Origin: JADJYF01 sp050186725 | Lineage (GTDB): Bacteria > Pseudomonadota > Gammaproteobacteria > Ga0077536 | Length of the DNA: 64,000 nucleotides | Assembly (NCBI GenBank): GCA_050186725.1 | Contig: JBFWYG010000001.1 | Location: forward strand, 62,001 to 126,000 | Reading direction: 5' to 3' | Shown here: positions 7,694 through 17,019 of the stretch, one piece after another | Position numbering within the stretch: position 1 is the stretch's first letter | Layout: every line of letters begins with the position of its first letter | Notes under the pieces: model-generated | Database searches by the model: none | What the model saw: the letters and a program-made list of their open reading frames with translations, nothing else | Told to the model about the DNA's origin: nothing | Translations under genes and position numbers: made by a program

Positions 7694-8881
7694 ATGAGCA
7701 CCCTGGAATTCGACCCCACCCTGCGCGAAGTGCAGCAGGATCCCTATCCCTGGTACCGCCGCCTGCGCGACGAGGCCCCGGTCAGCTACATCCCGGCGCT
7801 GAAGGCCTGGGGACTGTTCCGCTACGACGACTGCAAGCACACCTTCCTGCACCCCGAGACCTACTCGGCGCGCGACTTCATCGCCCAGGCCTTCGGCGAT
7901 TTGGACCCGGTACCGGAGACGCCGTCGCTGATCGCCATGGATCCGCCCGCGCACACGCCGCTGCGCAAGCTCGCGGGCCAGGCCTTCACGCCGGCGGTGA
8001 CGCGTTCGCTCGAACCACGCATCCGCGCCATCGTCGACGGACTGCTGGACGAGATCCTGGCGCGCGGTCGCGAGTTCGACTTCGTCGCAGACTTCGCCGC
8101 CTACGTGCCGGTGAGCGTGACCGCGGAGCTGCTGGGCGTCGACCGCAGCCAGCGCGAGAACTTCAAGATCTGGACGGCGGATCTGCTGAACGCCGCCAAC
8201 CGCGCGAGCCTGGCGCCCGCCGAGGTCGAACGCATCCGGGCGAGCGTCGCGGAACTGCGCGCCTATCTCGAGCGGACCATCGCCGAGCGGCGCGTGAACC
8301 CAGGCGACGACTTCATCTCCCATCTCGTGCGCGCCGAGGAAGACGGTGATGTGCTGAGCTCCCTGCAGGTGCTGTCCATCGCCGTGCTGACCCACTTCGG
8401 CGGCTCGGAGACGCCTTCCCACATGATCAGCAGCGCGCTCATCGCGCTGTTCGAACACCCCGAGGCGCTGGCCGCGGTGCGCGCCGATCCCGCCCTGTGC
8501 GCGAATCTCATGGAAGAGACGCTGCGCTACTGGTCGCCGGTCAATCTGGTGTTCCAGACCGCGACCCACGACATCGAACTGCACGGCGCGCACATCCCGG
8601 CCGGCAGCTACGTGCTGTCCTACATCAGCTCGGCAAACCGCGACGAGCGCCGCTGGGAAGATCCCGAACGCTTCGACATCCACCGTGACGCCGGCCGCCA
8701 CCTGTCCTTCGCGCACGGGCCGCACTACTGCCCCGGCGCCGCGCTCGGCAAACGCATGGGCGCCATCGCGCTGGAGGCGGTGCTGACGCGCATGCCGAAC
8801 ATCACGCGGCTGGACTCGCACACCGAGTGGCTGGCCTCGCTGTGGGTGCGCGGCGCGCGCACCCTGCCGGTACGCGGATGA
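7694..8881 (+). CDS. Cytochrome P450
   Basis: 395-residue soluble bacterial P450, a haem monooxygenase. The I-helix oxygen-binding segment is THFGGSETPSHM, the K-helix ExxR is EETLR, and the haem loop FAHGPHYCPG places the thiolate ligand at Cys346. ATG 7694 is chosen because P450 homology begins right after it; an open frame reaches up to 7526 without similarity. It leads an operon whose next gene overlaps its stop (ATGA at 8878-8881). No ferredoxin or reductase partner is encoded in the window. The substrate is unknown, and the neighbours suggest hydroxylation of a hydrophobic cyclic compound. Confidence 0.9.
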   Translation: MSTLEFDPTLREVQQDPYPWYRRLRDEAPVSYIPALKAWGLFRYDDCKHTFLHPETYSARDFIAQAFGDLDPVPETPSLIAMDPPAHTPLRKLAGQAFTPAVTRSLEPRIRAIVDGLLDEILARGREFDFVADFAAYVPVSVTAELLGVDRSQRENFKIWTADLLNAANRASLAPAEVERIRASVAELRAYLERTIAERRVNPGDDFISHLVRAEEDGDVLSSLQVLSIAVLTHFGGSETPSHMISSALIALFEHPEALAAVRADPALCANLMEETLRYWSPVNLVFQTATHDIELHGAHIPAGSYVLSYISSANRDERRWEDPERFDIHRDAGRHLSFAHGPHYCPGAALGKRMGAIALEAVLTRMPNITRLDSHTEWLASLWVRGARTLPVRG

Positions 8882-10248
8882 GGACGATGACGATGAACGC
8901 ACAGACGACACCCACCCTGCTCATCGAAGGCGGTCGCGTGGTGGACGGCCTCGGCAACGCGCCGTTCAGCGCGGACGTGCTGCTGGCCGGCAAGCGCATC
9001 GCGGCGGTCGCGCCCGGACTCGGCGCGAGCACCGCGGCCGAGGTGCCGCGCCTCGACGCCCGCGGCCTCACCGTCATGCCGGGGCTCATCGACGCGCACT
9101 GCCACATCAGTTTCGACGAGCCGAGCTCCAACGACGAATTGTTCTTCCACCGCCGCGAGGGCCTGGCCGCGATCATCGCCGCGGCCAACGTCGGCAAGCT
9201 GCTGGCGGCCGGCGTGACCGGCTTCTTCGACGCCGACTCCTTGTGGGAAGTGGGCGTCGATCTGCGCGACGCGCTCGAGGCCGGCATCGTGCGCGGCCCG
9301 CGCATGACCACCGGCGGCAACGCGCTCCTGACCGCCGGCGGCGGCACCGCCGGTCGGCTCATTCCCGACGAAGGCCGGCGCGGCTACGGCATGGTGGTGC
9401 ACGGCCGCGACGACATCGTGCGCGAGGTCAGGCGGCAGATAAAGATCGGCGTCGACTGGATCAAGGTACACGTCACCGGTCTCACCCCGCGCCAGCGCAT
9501 CAAGGGCGAGGTGCAGATGTGGACGCTGGACGAGATGAAGCTCGTGTGCGACACGGCGCATGAACTCGGCATCCCGGTGGTCGGCCATTGCCGCGGCGCG
9601 AGCAGCACGCGCGACGCGGCGCTGGCCGGCATGGACATGATCCTGCACGCGACCTACATGGACGACGCCGCGCTGGCCGCCGTGGTCGAACGCCGCGTGC
9701 CCATCGTCCCGACCTTCACCTTCCAGGCCAATCTCGCCGACTACGGCGCCGCGGTCGGCGCCTCGGAAGGCATCCGCAAGATCTTCCAGAAGGAGATCGA
9801 AGAGAGCGCGGTGATGCTGAAGCGCGCCTACGATGCCGGCGTGCCGCTCCTGTGCGGCACCGAGTCCGGCTTCTCCATCACGCCCTACGGCGACTGGCAT
9901 TACCGCGAACTCGAAGTGTTCGTGGGAGACCTGGGCCTGACGCCGCTCCAGGCCATCAAGGCCGCGACCAGCGACAACGCCTTCGCGCTCGGGCTCGCTG
10001 GCGAGACCGGCGCGGTCGAGACCGGACGCCTCGCCGACCTGTTGCTGGTGGCGGGCGACGTCGCGCGAGACGTCACCGTGCTCGGGCGTCGCGAGAGCCT
10101 CCGCCAGGTGATCCTGGACGGCGAATGCGTGGCCATCGCTCCGCCGGCGCCGCGTCGCGATCCGCCGGGCTGGCGCGCACCGCACTACGGCACCCGCATC
10201 CTGCGCCAGGACGTGGTGGAAGAGTTCAAGCGCGGAGAATCGCCATGA
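8878..10248 (+). CDS. Metal-dependent amidohydrolase family protein
   Basis: 456-residue amidohydrolase-superfamily protein with the small beta domain followed by the TIM barrel. Metal-ligand candidates are His74 and His76 in GLIDAHCH, Lys196 in WIKVHVTG (a position often carboxylated), His237 in VVGHCRG and His257 in ILHATY. At the usual final Asp position (GTDSG in relatives) the sequence is GTESG with Glu329. The start overlaps the P450 stop as ATGA; later in-frame ATGs at 8887 and 8893 are alternatives. It probably cleaves a cyclic amide, lactone or ester intermediate, but relatives include prolidase-like enzymes and the substrate cannot be assigned. Confidence 0.82.
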   Translation: MRTMTMNAQTTPTLLIEGGRVVDGLGNAPFSADVLLAGKRIAAVAPGLGASTAAEVPRLDARGLTVMPGLIDAHCHISFDEPSSNDELFFHRREGLAAIIAAANVGKLLAAGVTGFFDADSLWEVGVDLRDALEAGIVRGPRMTTGGNALLTAGGGTAGRLIPDEGRRGYGMVVHGRDDIVREVRRQIKIGVDWIKVHVTGLTPRQRIKGEVQMWTLDEMKLVCDTAHELGIPVVGHCRGASSTRDAALAGMDMILHATYMDDAALAAVVERRVPIVPTFTFQANLADYGAAVGASEGIRKIFQKEIEESAVMLKRAYDAGVPLLCGTESGFSITPYGDWHYRELEVFVGDLGLTPLQAIKAATSDNAFALGLAGETGAVETGRLADLLLVAGDVARDVTVLGRRESLRQVILDGECVAIAPPAPRRDPPGWRAPHYGTRILRQDVVEEFKRGESP

Positions 10249-11231
10249 GTCTCGCCGACGCGGACACCATCGACGTGCACGCCCACGCCGTGCTGGAAGC
10301 GACCATGGGCGCGGCAGGCGCGCACGGCCCCGAACTCGGCTACGAGGCCCAGCCACGCTTTCGCGTGGGCGGCTACGAGCTGCACGGCGTGCGCTACCGC
10401 GGCAGCCCGTTCATGGACGTGGAACTCAGGCTCGCGGCCATGGATCGCGCCGGCATCGATTTCCAGCTGCTGTCACCCAATCCGCTCACCTATTTCCACT
10501 TCATCGAGCCGGCCGCGGCGCGCGACTTCTGCCGCGTGCACAACGACGCGCTCGCCGCCCAGGTCGCGTCCCACGCCGCGCGGCTCGCGGCCTGCGCGGC
10601 GGTGCCGATGCAGGACATCGGCTTCGCCATCGAGGAAACCACCCGCGCGGTGCGCGAGCTCGGCATGGTCGGTCCCTACATCGGCAGCGACTTCGGCCGG
10701 CCGCTGGACGACCCGGCGCTCGATCCGTTCTACGAGACCCTGGTCGCGCTGGACGTGCCGCTCTTCATCCATCCCGCGCCGGCCGGCATCGACGGGCCGC
10801 CGGGCGATCCGAATCTCAAGCGCTTCGATCTCGACATCATCATCGGCTTCTGCGCGCAGGAGACCATCGCGGTCTGCACGCTGATCTACGGCGGTGTGCT
10901 GGAGCGCCATCCGAAGCTCGATGTCGCCTTGAGCCACGGCGGCGGCGCGACCGGCTACCTCTTCGGGCGCATGGCGAGCGCCGCGCGCAAGCGGCCCTGG
11001 GCGAGCGCGAGCCTGCGCGAGGATGGCGCATTCGAGGCGCTGCTGCATCGCCTGTGGTTCGACATTCACGTGCATTCCGCGGAGTCCGTCGAACTCCTGA
11101 CGCGGCGCGTGAACCCCGCGCGACTGCTGTTCGGCACCAACTTCGCCGGCTGGGATCAGCAGCCGGGCGACGTGCGCGCCGAGGCCCGCCCCTACGCCGA
11201 CAACGCGCGCCGCCTGCTGCGCGCGTCCTGA
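10245..11231 (+). CDS. Amidohydrolase 2 family protein (ACMSD-like)
   Basis: 328-residue protein of the amidohydrolase 2 group, which contains decarboxylases such as ACMSD, 2,6-dihydroxybenzoate decarboxylase and some hydrolases. Metal-site residues: His12 and His14 in IDVHAHA, His176 in LFIHPAP, His231 in ALSHGGG. The last ligand, normally Asp in a GTDYP-like motif, is Asn300 in LLFGTNFAGWD. The ATG at 10245 overlaps the previous stop (ATGA). In a catabolic operon with oxygenases, decarboxylation or ring cleavage of an aromatic or enol acid is plausible (inference). Confidence 0.82.
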   Translation: MSLADADTIDVHAHAVLEATMGAAGAHGPELGYEAQPRFRVGGYELHGVRYRGSPFMDVELRLAAMDRAGIDFQLLSPNPLTYFHFIEPAAARDFCRVHNDALAAQVASHAARLAACAAVPMQDIGFAIEETTRAVRELGMVGPYIGSDFGRPLDDPALDPFYETLVALDVPLFIHPAPAGIDGPPGDPNLKRFDLDIIIGFCAQETIAVCTLIYGGVLERHPKLDVALSHGGGATGYLFGRMASAARKRPWASASLREDGAFEALLHRLWFDIHVHSAESVELLTRRVNPARLLFGTNFAGWDQQPGDVRAEARPYADNARRLLRAS

Positions 11232-11256
11232 CCGCAAGACCTTCGAGGGAGTCTCC

Positions 11257-11832
11257 ATGGACGACATCCAAGCGCTCAAGCGCAGCATCGACCGGCTGGA
11301 ATCGCGCTTCGCGATCAGCGATCTCATCACCGCCTACGCCATCGCCTGCGATGAGCACGACATGCCGCGGCTGTGTGATCTTTTCACTGAGGACGCGGTG
11401 TTCGATTCGCCGAGCGGCGCGATGGTTGCCCACGGTCGCGCCGCGATCGAGGCGATGTACATCGAACTGTTCAAGGTGCGCGGCCCGGCCTTTCACTGGA
11501 CCCACGATCACTGCATCGAATTCGACGATGCCTCACCGGACCGCGCCACCGGCCTGGTGCTGAGCCACGCCGAGACCTGCCCGTCGGAGGTCGTGAGCTG
11601 GGCCGCGATGCGCTACCACGACGAGTATCGTCGCGAGGCCGGCCGCTGGCGCATCGCGAAGCGCAGCATCCATTTCCTCTATTACGTGCCGGTCACCGAA
11701 TACGCCGGCGCGCTCAAGGAACGCAACCGCCTGCACATCCGTGGCGAGCGCCTGCCGGCCGATTACCCGGAGAGCCTCGCTCCGTGGCGCGAGTTCCTCG
11801 CGCGTCACGGCGGGCCGGGAACACGCTCGTGA
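11257..11832 (+). CDS. Nuclear transport factor 2-like (SnoaL-type) protein
   Basis: 191-residue protein of the NTF2/SnoaL fold. It has an N-terminal helix pair (RFAISDLITAYAIACDEHDMPRLCDLF), then TEDAVFDSPSG and a sheet ending RWRIAKRSIHFLYYVPV. This fold includes hydratases, isomerases and the beta subunits of ring-hydroxylating dioxygenases. The next gene, a Rieske oxygenase alpha subunit, overlaps it by four bases (GTGA), so a beta-subunit-like partnership is possible but unproven. ATG 11257 has a GAGGGA ribosome site. Confidence 0.78.
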   Translation: MDDIQALKRSIDRLESRFAISDLITAYAIACDEHDMPRLCDLFTEDAVFDSPSGAMVAHGRAAIEAMYIELFKVRGPAFHWTHDHCIEFDDASPDRATGLVLSHAETCPSEVVSWAAMRYHDEYRREAGRWRIAKRSIHFLYYVPVTEYAGALKERNRLHIRGERLPADYPESLAPWREFLARHGGPGTRS

Positions 11833-12998
11833 GCGCCGCGCCGGGCAATCGTCACGACGTGATGCTCGACCTCACGCGTCGCGCGCTCGCGCACTTCCGC
11901 GCCGGCACCACCGACCAGGCGGCGGGCGTGATGCGCATGCCGGTCGCGGCCTACATCGATGCCGATCGCTACCAACGCGAAGTCGAGCGGGTGTTCAAGC
12001 ACCTGCCGCTCGCGCTCGCCTTGAGCATCGAGATCCCGAACCCCGGCGACTACCGCGCGATGCAGGTGCTGGACGTGCCAGTGCTCATGGTGCGCGGCAA
12101 GGACGGTCGCGCGCGGGCGTTTCTGAACGCCTGCCGCCATCGCGGCGCCACGGTGTGCCCGCAGGGACGCGGCCATGCGCGGGTCTTCACCTGTCCCTAC
12201 CACGCCTGGGCCTACGACACGCAGGGCGCGCTCATCAGCCGCTACGCGGCGGAGACCTTCGGCGACGTCGACCACGCGACGCTGGGGCTCACCGAGCTCG
12301 ACTGCGCCGAGCGCGCGGGCCTGGTGTACGTGAAGCTGACGCCGGGCGAGGCGCTCGACATCGACGCCTGGCTCGGCGACTTCGTCGACGAACTCGGCAC
12401 GCTCGAACTCGGCAGCTGGCACATCTTTGAACAGCGCGAGCTGGACGGGCCGGGCTGGAAGGTGGCGCTGGACGGCTATCTCGAGGCGTATCACCACAAC
12501 TCGCTGCACGGCAAGACGGTCGGCCAGTACACGGTCGGCAATCTCCTGGTGCTGGACACCTGGGGCCCGCACCAGCGCCTGACCTTCGGGCGCAAGTCGC
12601 TGGCGGAGCTCATCGACCAGCCGGACAGCGCGTGGGATGCGCAGAAGCACATCCGCCTCATCCACAACTGTTTTCCGAACACCTCCATCTCCGGCATCCT
12701 CGGCGACCACTGCCTGGTGAGCCAGATCTTCCCCGGCCCGACGCCGACCACGACCGTCACTCGCCAGACCGTGCTGGTGGCGAAGAAGCCGGAGACCGAG
12801 CAGGAGCGCGCGGCCTCCGAGCTCTTCAGCGCCCTGGTGCTGCAGGCGGTGAAAGACGAGGACTACGCCGTCGGCCGCACCATCCAGGACGGGCTCGCGA
12901 GCGGCGCCAACCAGGAATTCCTGTTCGGTCGCAACGAGCCCGCCGTGCAGAACTATCACAACACCATCGCACGCCTGATGGCCGGCGCCGCGCGCTGA
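11829..12998 (+). CDS. Aromatic ring-hydroxylating oxygenase, Rieske alpha subunit
   Basis: 389-residue terminal oxygenase. The Rieske [2Fe-2S] ligands are Cys102 and His104 (CRHRG) and Cys122 and His125 (CPYHAW). The mononuclear iron site is in GYLEAYHHNSLH, with His222 and His227. The acidic residue that usually bridges the two centres in neighbouring subunits is Glu219, where Asp is more common. The start is GTG 11829, overlapping the previous stop. No ferredoxin or reductase gene is near, so electrons must come from elsewhere. It probably hydroxylates or demethylates a cyclic substrate; the exact reaction is unknown. Confidence 0.88.
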   Translation: MSAAPGNRHDVMLDLTRRALAHFRAGTTDQAAGVMRMPVAAYIDADRYQREVERVFKHLPLALALSIEIPNPGDYRAMQVLDVPVLMVRGKDGRARAFLNACRHRGATVCPQGRGHARVFTCPYHAWAYDTQGALISRYAAETFGDVDHATLGLTELDCAERAGLVYVKLTPGEALDIDAWLGDFVDELGTLELGSWHIFEQRELDGPGWKVALDGYLEAYHHNSLHGKTVGQYTVGNLLVLDTWGPHQRLTFGRKSLAELIDQPDSAWDAQKHIRLIHNCFPNTSISGILGDHCLVSQIFPGPTPTTTVTRQTVLVAKKPETEQERAASELFSALVLQAVKDEDYAVGRTIQDGLASGANQEFLFGRNEPAVQNYHNTIARLMAGAAR

Positions 12999-13017
12999 GG
13001 CAGGCAGGAGATCGCCC

Positions 13018-14214
13018 GTGAGTGACACACCCGAACGCTACGCCCATCTCGCGCAACGGTTCGACATCGACGATCCGCTGTTCGCCACCGAGTTCGAGCA
13101 GGTGCTCGAGCACCTGGTGGCGCGCTGCCCGGTGGCGCACAGCGAGGTGGGCCCGGGCTACCGCATCTTCAACCGCTACCGCGAGGTGCGTCGCTGCGCG
13201 CAGGACTGGCGCACCTTCAGCAGCGCAGATGGATGGATGCTGAACCCGCCCGAGGGCAACATCGCCATCCTGCCCGAGGATCTCGACCCGCCCTACCACA
13301 GCGAGTGGCGGCGCGTGCTGAATCCGTTCTTCACCGCGAGCGCGGTGGCCGCGCTCGCGGCGCCGGCACGCGCCTACGCCGGCGAACTCATCGACCGCTT
13401 CGCGCCGCGCGGGCACTGCGAGTTCGTTGCCGACTTCGCCGCGCAGCTGCCCGGCCTGGTGCTGTTCAAGCACATCCTGCCGGTGCCGGTGGAGGACCTG
13501 CCGACGCTGTTCGAGGACATCGACATCTATTCCTTCGGCCCGCTGGAGGCGCGCACGCCCGCCTTCGGCCGCGTCTATGCCTATCTCCAGTCGTTTCTCG
13601 AAGAGCGCGCACGCCAGCCGTCCCGCGGCGGCGATATCGTCGACGTGATCCTGGCCGGCGTGGAGAAGGACGGCGCGCCATGCAGCTGGGACGACAAGGT
13701 GCACGTGGTGCTGGACGTGGTGTTCGGCGGACTCGCCACCACCACCCACGCCATGTCGGGCGCCATCTTTGCCTTGGCCGCGGACCCCGCGCTGCGCGCC
13801 GGTCTCGCGCGCGAGCCGGCGCGGGTCGATACCGCGGTGGAAGAAACCGTGCGTCTCTACGCGCCGGTGGTGGCGGTGGCGCGCAGCGTGCGCGCCGACT
13901 GCGAGGTCGGCGGCGAACAGCTGAAGGCGGGCGAGCGCATCGCGCTCAACTACGCCGCGGCATCGCGCGATCCGGAGGTGTGCGGCGAGCCCGCGCGTTT
14001 CGACATCACGCGCTCGGAGGTGGTGCACACGGCTTTCGGCGTCGGTCCACATCGCTGCCTCGGCGAACACCTGGCCCGCCTCGAGATCCGCGTCGCCATC
14101 GAAGAGTTCCTCGCGCGCATTCCCGCGTTCGAAGTCGCGCCGGACACGCAGCCGAGCTACGAGAGCGGGCAGCTGCGCACCATGAAGAGCCTGCAGCTCC
14201 GCTGGCCGACCTGA
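13018..14214 (+). CDS. Cytochrome P450 (second of the operon)
   Basis: 398-residue soluble P450. The I-helix region is DVVFGGLATTTHAMS, the ExxR is EETVR, and the haem loop FGVGPHRCLG places the ligand at Cys347. In the I helix, GGLATTT is shifted from the common AGxDT form, lacking the acidic residue before the Thr. The GTG start at 13018 follows a short gap of 19 bases after the Rieske gene with a CAGGAG ribosome site. It is only distantly similar to the first P450 of the operon, so the two probably act at different positions or on different intermediates. Confidence 0.88.
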   Translation: MSDTPERYAHLAQRFDIDDPLFATEFEQVLEHLVARCPVAHSEVGPGYRIFNRYREVRRCAQDWRTFSSADGWMLNPPEGNIAILPEDLDPPYHSEWRRVLNPFFTASAVAALAAPARAYAGELIDRFAPRGHCEFVADFAAQLPGLVLFKHILPVPVEDLPTLFEDIDIYSFGPLEARTPAFGRVYAYLQSFLEERARQPSRGGDIVDVILAGVEKDGAPCSWDDKVHVVLDVVFGGLATTTHAMSGAIFALAADPALRAGLAREPARVDTAVEETVRLYAPVVAVARSVRADCEVGGEQLKAGERIALNYAAASRDPEVCGEPARFDITRSEVVHTAFGVGPHRCLGEHLARLEIRVAIEEFLARIPAFEVAPDTQPSYESGQLRTMKSLQLRWPT

Positions 14215-14258
14215 TGGCGCCGTGACCGCCGGCTATACTCCGACGACGGAGGACAGCC

Positions 14259-14714
14259 ATGGCCACACTCGACATCAATGGCCGCGCGCACGAACTGCGC
14301 GCGGCGGACGACACGCCGCTCCTGTGGGCGCTGCGTGACGAACTGCACCTGACGGGCGCCAAGTACGGCTGCGGCAAGGCGCTGTGCGGCGCCTGCACGG
14401 TGCTGGTCGACGGCCAGCCGCAGCGCGCCTGCGTGCTGCCGGTCTCCGCGCTGGAGGGCCGCGCCGTCACCACCATCGAAGGCGTCGACACGCTGGTGTC
14501 GCGCGCGGTGATGGACGCATGGAACGCACTCGAAGTGGCGCAGTGCGGTTACTGCCAGCCGGGCCAGGTGATGGCGGCGACCGCGCTCCTGTCACGCACG
14601 CCGCGCCCGAGCGATGCCGACATCGACCAGGCGATGCGCGGCAACCTGTGCCGCTGCGCGACCTACGTTCGCATTCGCGCCGCCATCCATCGCGCGGCAG
14701 AGGCGCTGGCATGA
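14259..14714 (+). CDS. Molybdenum hydroxylase small subunit, (2Fe-2S)-binding (IorA-like)
   Basis: 151-residue iron-sulfur subunit of the xanthine dehydrogenase family. All eight cluster cysteines are present: Cys38, 43, 46 and 58 (plant-type ferredoxin cluster, GCGKALCGAC) and Cys96, 99, 131 and 133 (CGYC and LCRC in the helical domain). It passes electrons from the molybdenum centre in the partner encoded immediately downstream; the two genes overlap as ATGA. A TATACT box at 14234-14239 may be a -10 element of an internal promoter. A GGAGGA ribosome site precedes ATG 14259. Confidence 0.92.
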   Translation: MATLDINGRAHELRAADDTPLLWALRDELHLTGAKYGCGKALCGACTVLVDGQPQRACVLPVSALEGRAVTTIEGVDTLVSRAVMDAWNALEVAQCGYCQPGQVMAATALLSRTPRPSDADIDQAMRGNLCRCATYVRIRAAIHRAAEALA

Positions 14715-16861
14715 ACGCGCCGTTCCAGCCCGCGCGGCGCGGCTTCCTGAAGGTGGGCCTCGCCCTTGGCGCGGGGCTCACCCTGGGCTTCCGTCTCGCT
14801 GACACCGAGGCCGCGAGCGACGCCGCCGCGGACTTCGCGCCCAACGCCTTCGTACGCATTTCGCCCGACTCACGCGTGACGGTGATCGCCAAGCACGTCG
14901 AGTTCGGCCAGGGCGCGCACACCGGGCTCGCCACCCTGGTCGCCGAGGAACTGGACGCCGACTGGGCGCAGATCGCGGTCGAGGCCGCGCCGGCCGACGC
15001 GAGCCGCTACGCCAATCTCAACTGGGGCACGGCCCAGGGCACCGGCGGCAGTTCGGCGATGAACAACAGCTGGCTGCAGATGCGTGAAGCGGGCGCCACC
15101 GCGCGCGCCATGCTGGTCGCGGCGGCGGCCGCCGAGTGGCGCGTGCCGGCGAGCGAGATCGAAGTGGCGCGCGGCCGCGTGCGCCACGCGGCGAGCGGTC
15201 GCGAGTCGGGCTTCGGCGCGCTCACCGCGCGCGCCGCGACGCTGCCGGTGCCGGGCGAAGTGCAGCTCAAGAAGCCCGAGCAATTCGTGCTCATCGGTCA
15301 GTCCCTGCCGCGTACCGACGTCGCGGCCAAGACCGCTGGACGCGCGCAGTACACCCAGGACGTCTACCTGCCGGGCATGCGCACGGCGCTGGTGCTGCAT
15401 CCCCCGCGCTTCGGCGCGACACCCGCCACGGTCGACGACGCCGCGGCGCGCAAGCTGCCGGGCGTACACGCGGTGCTGAGACTCGACAGCGGCGTGGCGG
15501 TGGTGGCGGACGGCTTCTGGAACGCACGCCGCGCGCGCGACGCGCTCATCGTCACCTGGGACGAGCGCGGCGCGAGCCGCGTCGACAGCCAGGACCAGCG
15601 CGAGCAGTACCTCGCGCTCGCCGCGCAGAGCGGCCGCGTGATCCGCGACGAGGGCGACGCGGCCGGCGCGCTCGCCAAGGCCGAAGGCGTTTTGGAAGCG
15701 GTGTACGAACTGCCCTATCTCGCCCACGCGTCGATGGAGCCGATGAACTGCGTGGTGCAGCTCGGCCGGGACCGCGCCGAACTGTGGTACGGCGCGCAGT
15801 CGATGAGCGGCGATCAGAACAACGTCGCGAAGCTGCTGGGCTTGGAGCCCAGGCAAGTCACCATTCATCAGCTCTATGCCGGCGGCTCCTTCGGCCGGCG
15901 TGCCGATCCGCGCGCCGACTACGTGCTGGAGGCGGTGAACATCGCCCGTGCGCTCGATGACAACCAGCCGCTCAAACTGGTGTGGACCCGCGAGGACGAC
16001 ATGCGCGCGGGCCGCTACCGGCCGGCCACCACCCACGCGCTGCGGGCGACGCTCGACGCCGACGGCAATCCCCTCGCCTGGCGGCAGCGCATCGTCAGCC
16101 AGCCGCTGCTGCCGGGCGCCAAGGCGAGCGACGAGAAAGTCGATCGCACGGTGCACGAAGGCGCGTCGGATCTCGCCTACGCGGTGCCCAATCTGCGCGT
16201 CGAGGCCCATCTCACCGAGCCCGGCGTGCCGGTGCTGTGGTGGCGCTCGGTCGGCCACACCCACACCGCCTTCGCGGTGGAGTGCTTCATCGACGAGTGC
16301 GCGCACGCGGCCGGCGCGGATCCCTTCGAGTACCGGCGACGCCTGATCAGGAACGACCCGCGCCGCCTCGCCGTGCTGGAACGCGCCGCGCGCGAGGCCG
16401 GCTGGGGCACGCCGCTGCCCGCGGGGCACGGCCGCGGCATCGCCGTGCATCGCTCGTTCAAGACCTGGGTCGCGGAAGTGGTGGAAGTGAGCACCGCGGC
16501 CGACGGTGGCTACCGCGTGGAACGCGTCACCGTGGCGGTCGACTGCGGCACCGCGATCAATCCGGACGTCATTCGCGCGCAGATGGAAGGCGGCGTGGGC
16601 TATGCGCTGGCGGCGGTGTTCGACCAGGCCATCACGCTCAAGGACGGCGTGGTACAGCAGGGCAACTTCGACGACTTCCCGCTGCTGCGCATCGACCAGA
16701 TGCCGCGCGTCGACGTGCACATCATCGCGTCGACCGAAGCGCCGACCGGGGTCGGCGAACCGGGCGTGCCGCCGCTCGCGCCGGCGCTCGCCAACGCGCT
16801 GTTCGCGGCCACCGGCAAGCGCCTGCGGCGCCTGCCCCTGGAACTCGGCCGCGCGGTGTGA
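14711..16861 (+). CDS. Molybdenum hydroxylase large subunit, Tat-exported (IorB-like)
   Basis: 716-residue molybdopterin-binding subunit of the xanthine dehydrogenase superfamily, closest in layout to isoquinoline 1-oxidoreductase beta: no FAD subunit gene and a two-subunit arrangement. A twin-arginine signal (ARRGFLKVGL, residues 8-17) and hydrophobic stretch predict periplasmic export of the folded complex. The base-catalyst Glu is Glu683 in GVGEPG. Such enzymes hydroxylate aldehydes or N-heterocycles using water. It overlaps the small subunit by ATGA and ends the operon. The usual electron acceptor is a c-type cytochrome, and none is encoded nearby. Confidence 0.9.
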   Translation: MNAPFQPARRGFLKVGLALGAGLTLGFRLADTEAASDAAADFAPNAFVRISPDSRVTVIAKHVEFGQGAHTGLATLVAEELDADWAQIAVEAAPADASRYANLNWGTAQGTGGSSAMNNSWLQMREAGATARAMLVAAAAAEWRVPASEIEVARGRVRHAASGRESGFGALTARAATLPVPGEVQLKKPEQFVLIGQSLPRTDVAAKTAGRAQYTQDVYLPGMRTALVLHPPRFGATPATVDDAAARKLPGVHAVLRLDSGVAVVADGFWNARRARDALIVTWDERGASRVDSQDQREQYLALAAQSGRVIRDEGDAAGALAKAEGVLEAVYELPYLAHASMEPMNCVVQLGRDRAELWYGAQSMSGDQNNVAKLLGLEPRQVTIHQLYAGGSFGRRADPRADYVLEAVNIARALDDNQPLKLVWTREDDMRAGRYRPATTHALRATLDADGNPLAWRQRIVSQPLLPGAKASDEKVDRTVHEGASDLAYAVPNLRVEAHLTEPGVPVLWWRSVGHTHTAFAVECFIDECAHAAGADPFEYRRRLIRNDPRRLAVLERAAREAGWGTPLPAGHGRGIAVHRSFKTWVAEVVEVSTAADGGYRVERVTVAVDCGTAINPDVIRAQMEGGVGYALAAVFDQAITLKDGVVQQGNFDDFPLLRIDQMPRVDVHIIASTEAPTGVGEPGVPPLAPALANALFAATGKRLRRLPLELGRAV

Positions 16862-17019
16862 ATGGCGAACGGTGATAAACGGTAATAGTTGGCAATTCTG
16901 CTCACGCGGCCCTCGCCGGGCCGCTGGCAGCCGGTGACGCACGGATAGCATTCCCCTGGGTAGCTTGCCCGTCGCAGCACGCGACGCGGCGAGCAAGGGA
17001 TCACTCAGGGAGGAATACC

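Noticed and set aside
8827..8877. Upstream extension of the amidohydrolase gene
   Set aside because: The first 17 codons overlap the P450 end and add no similarity; the ATGA overlap at 8878 is a more natural start.
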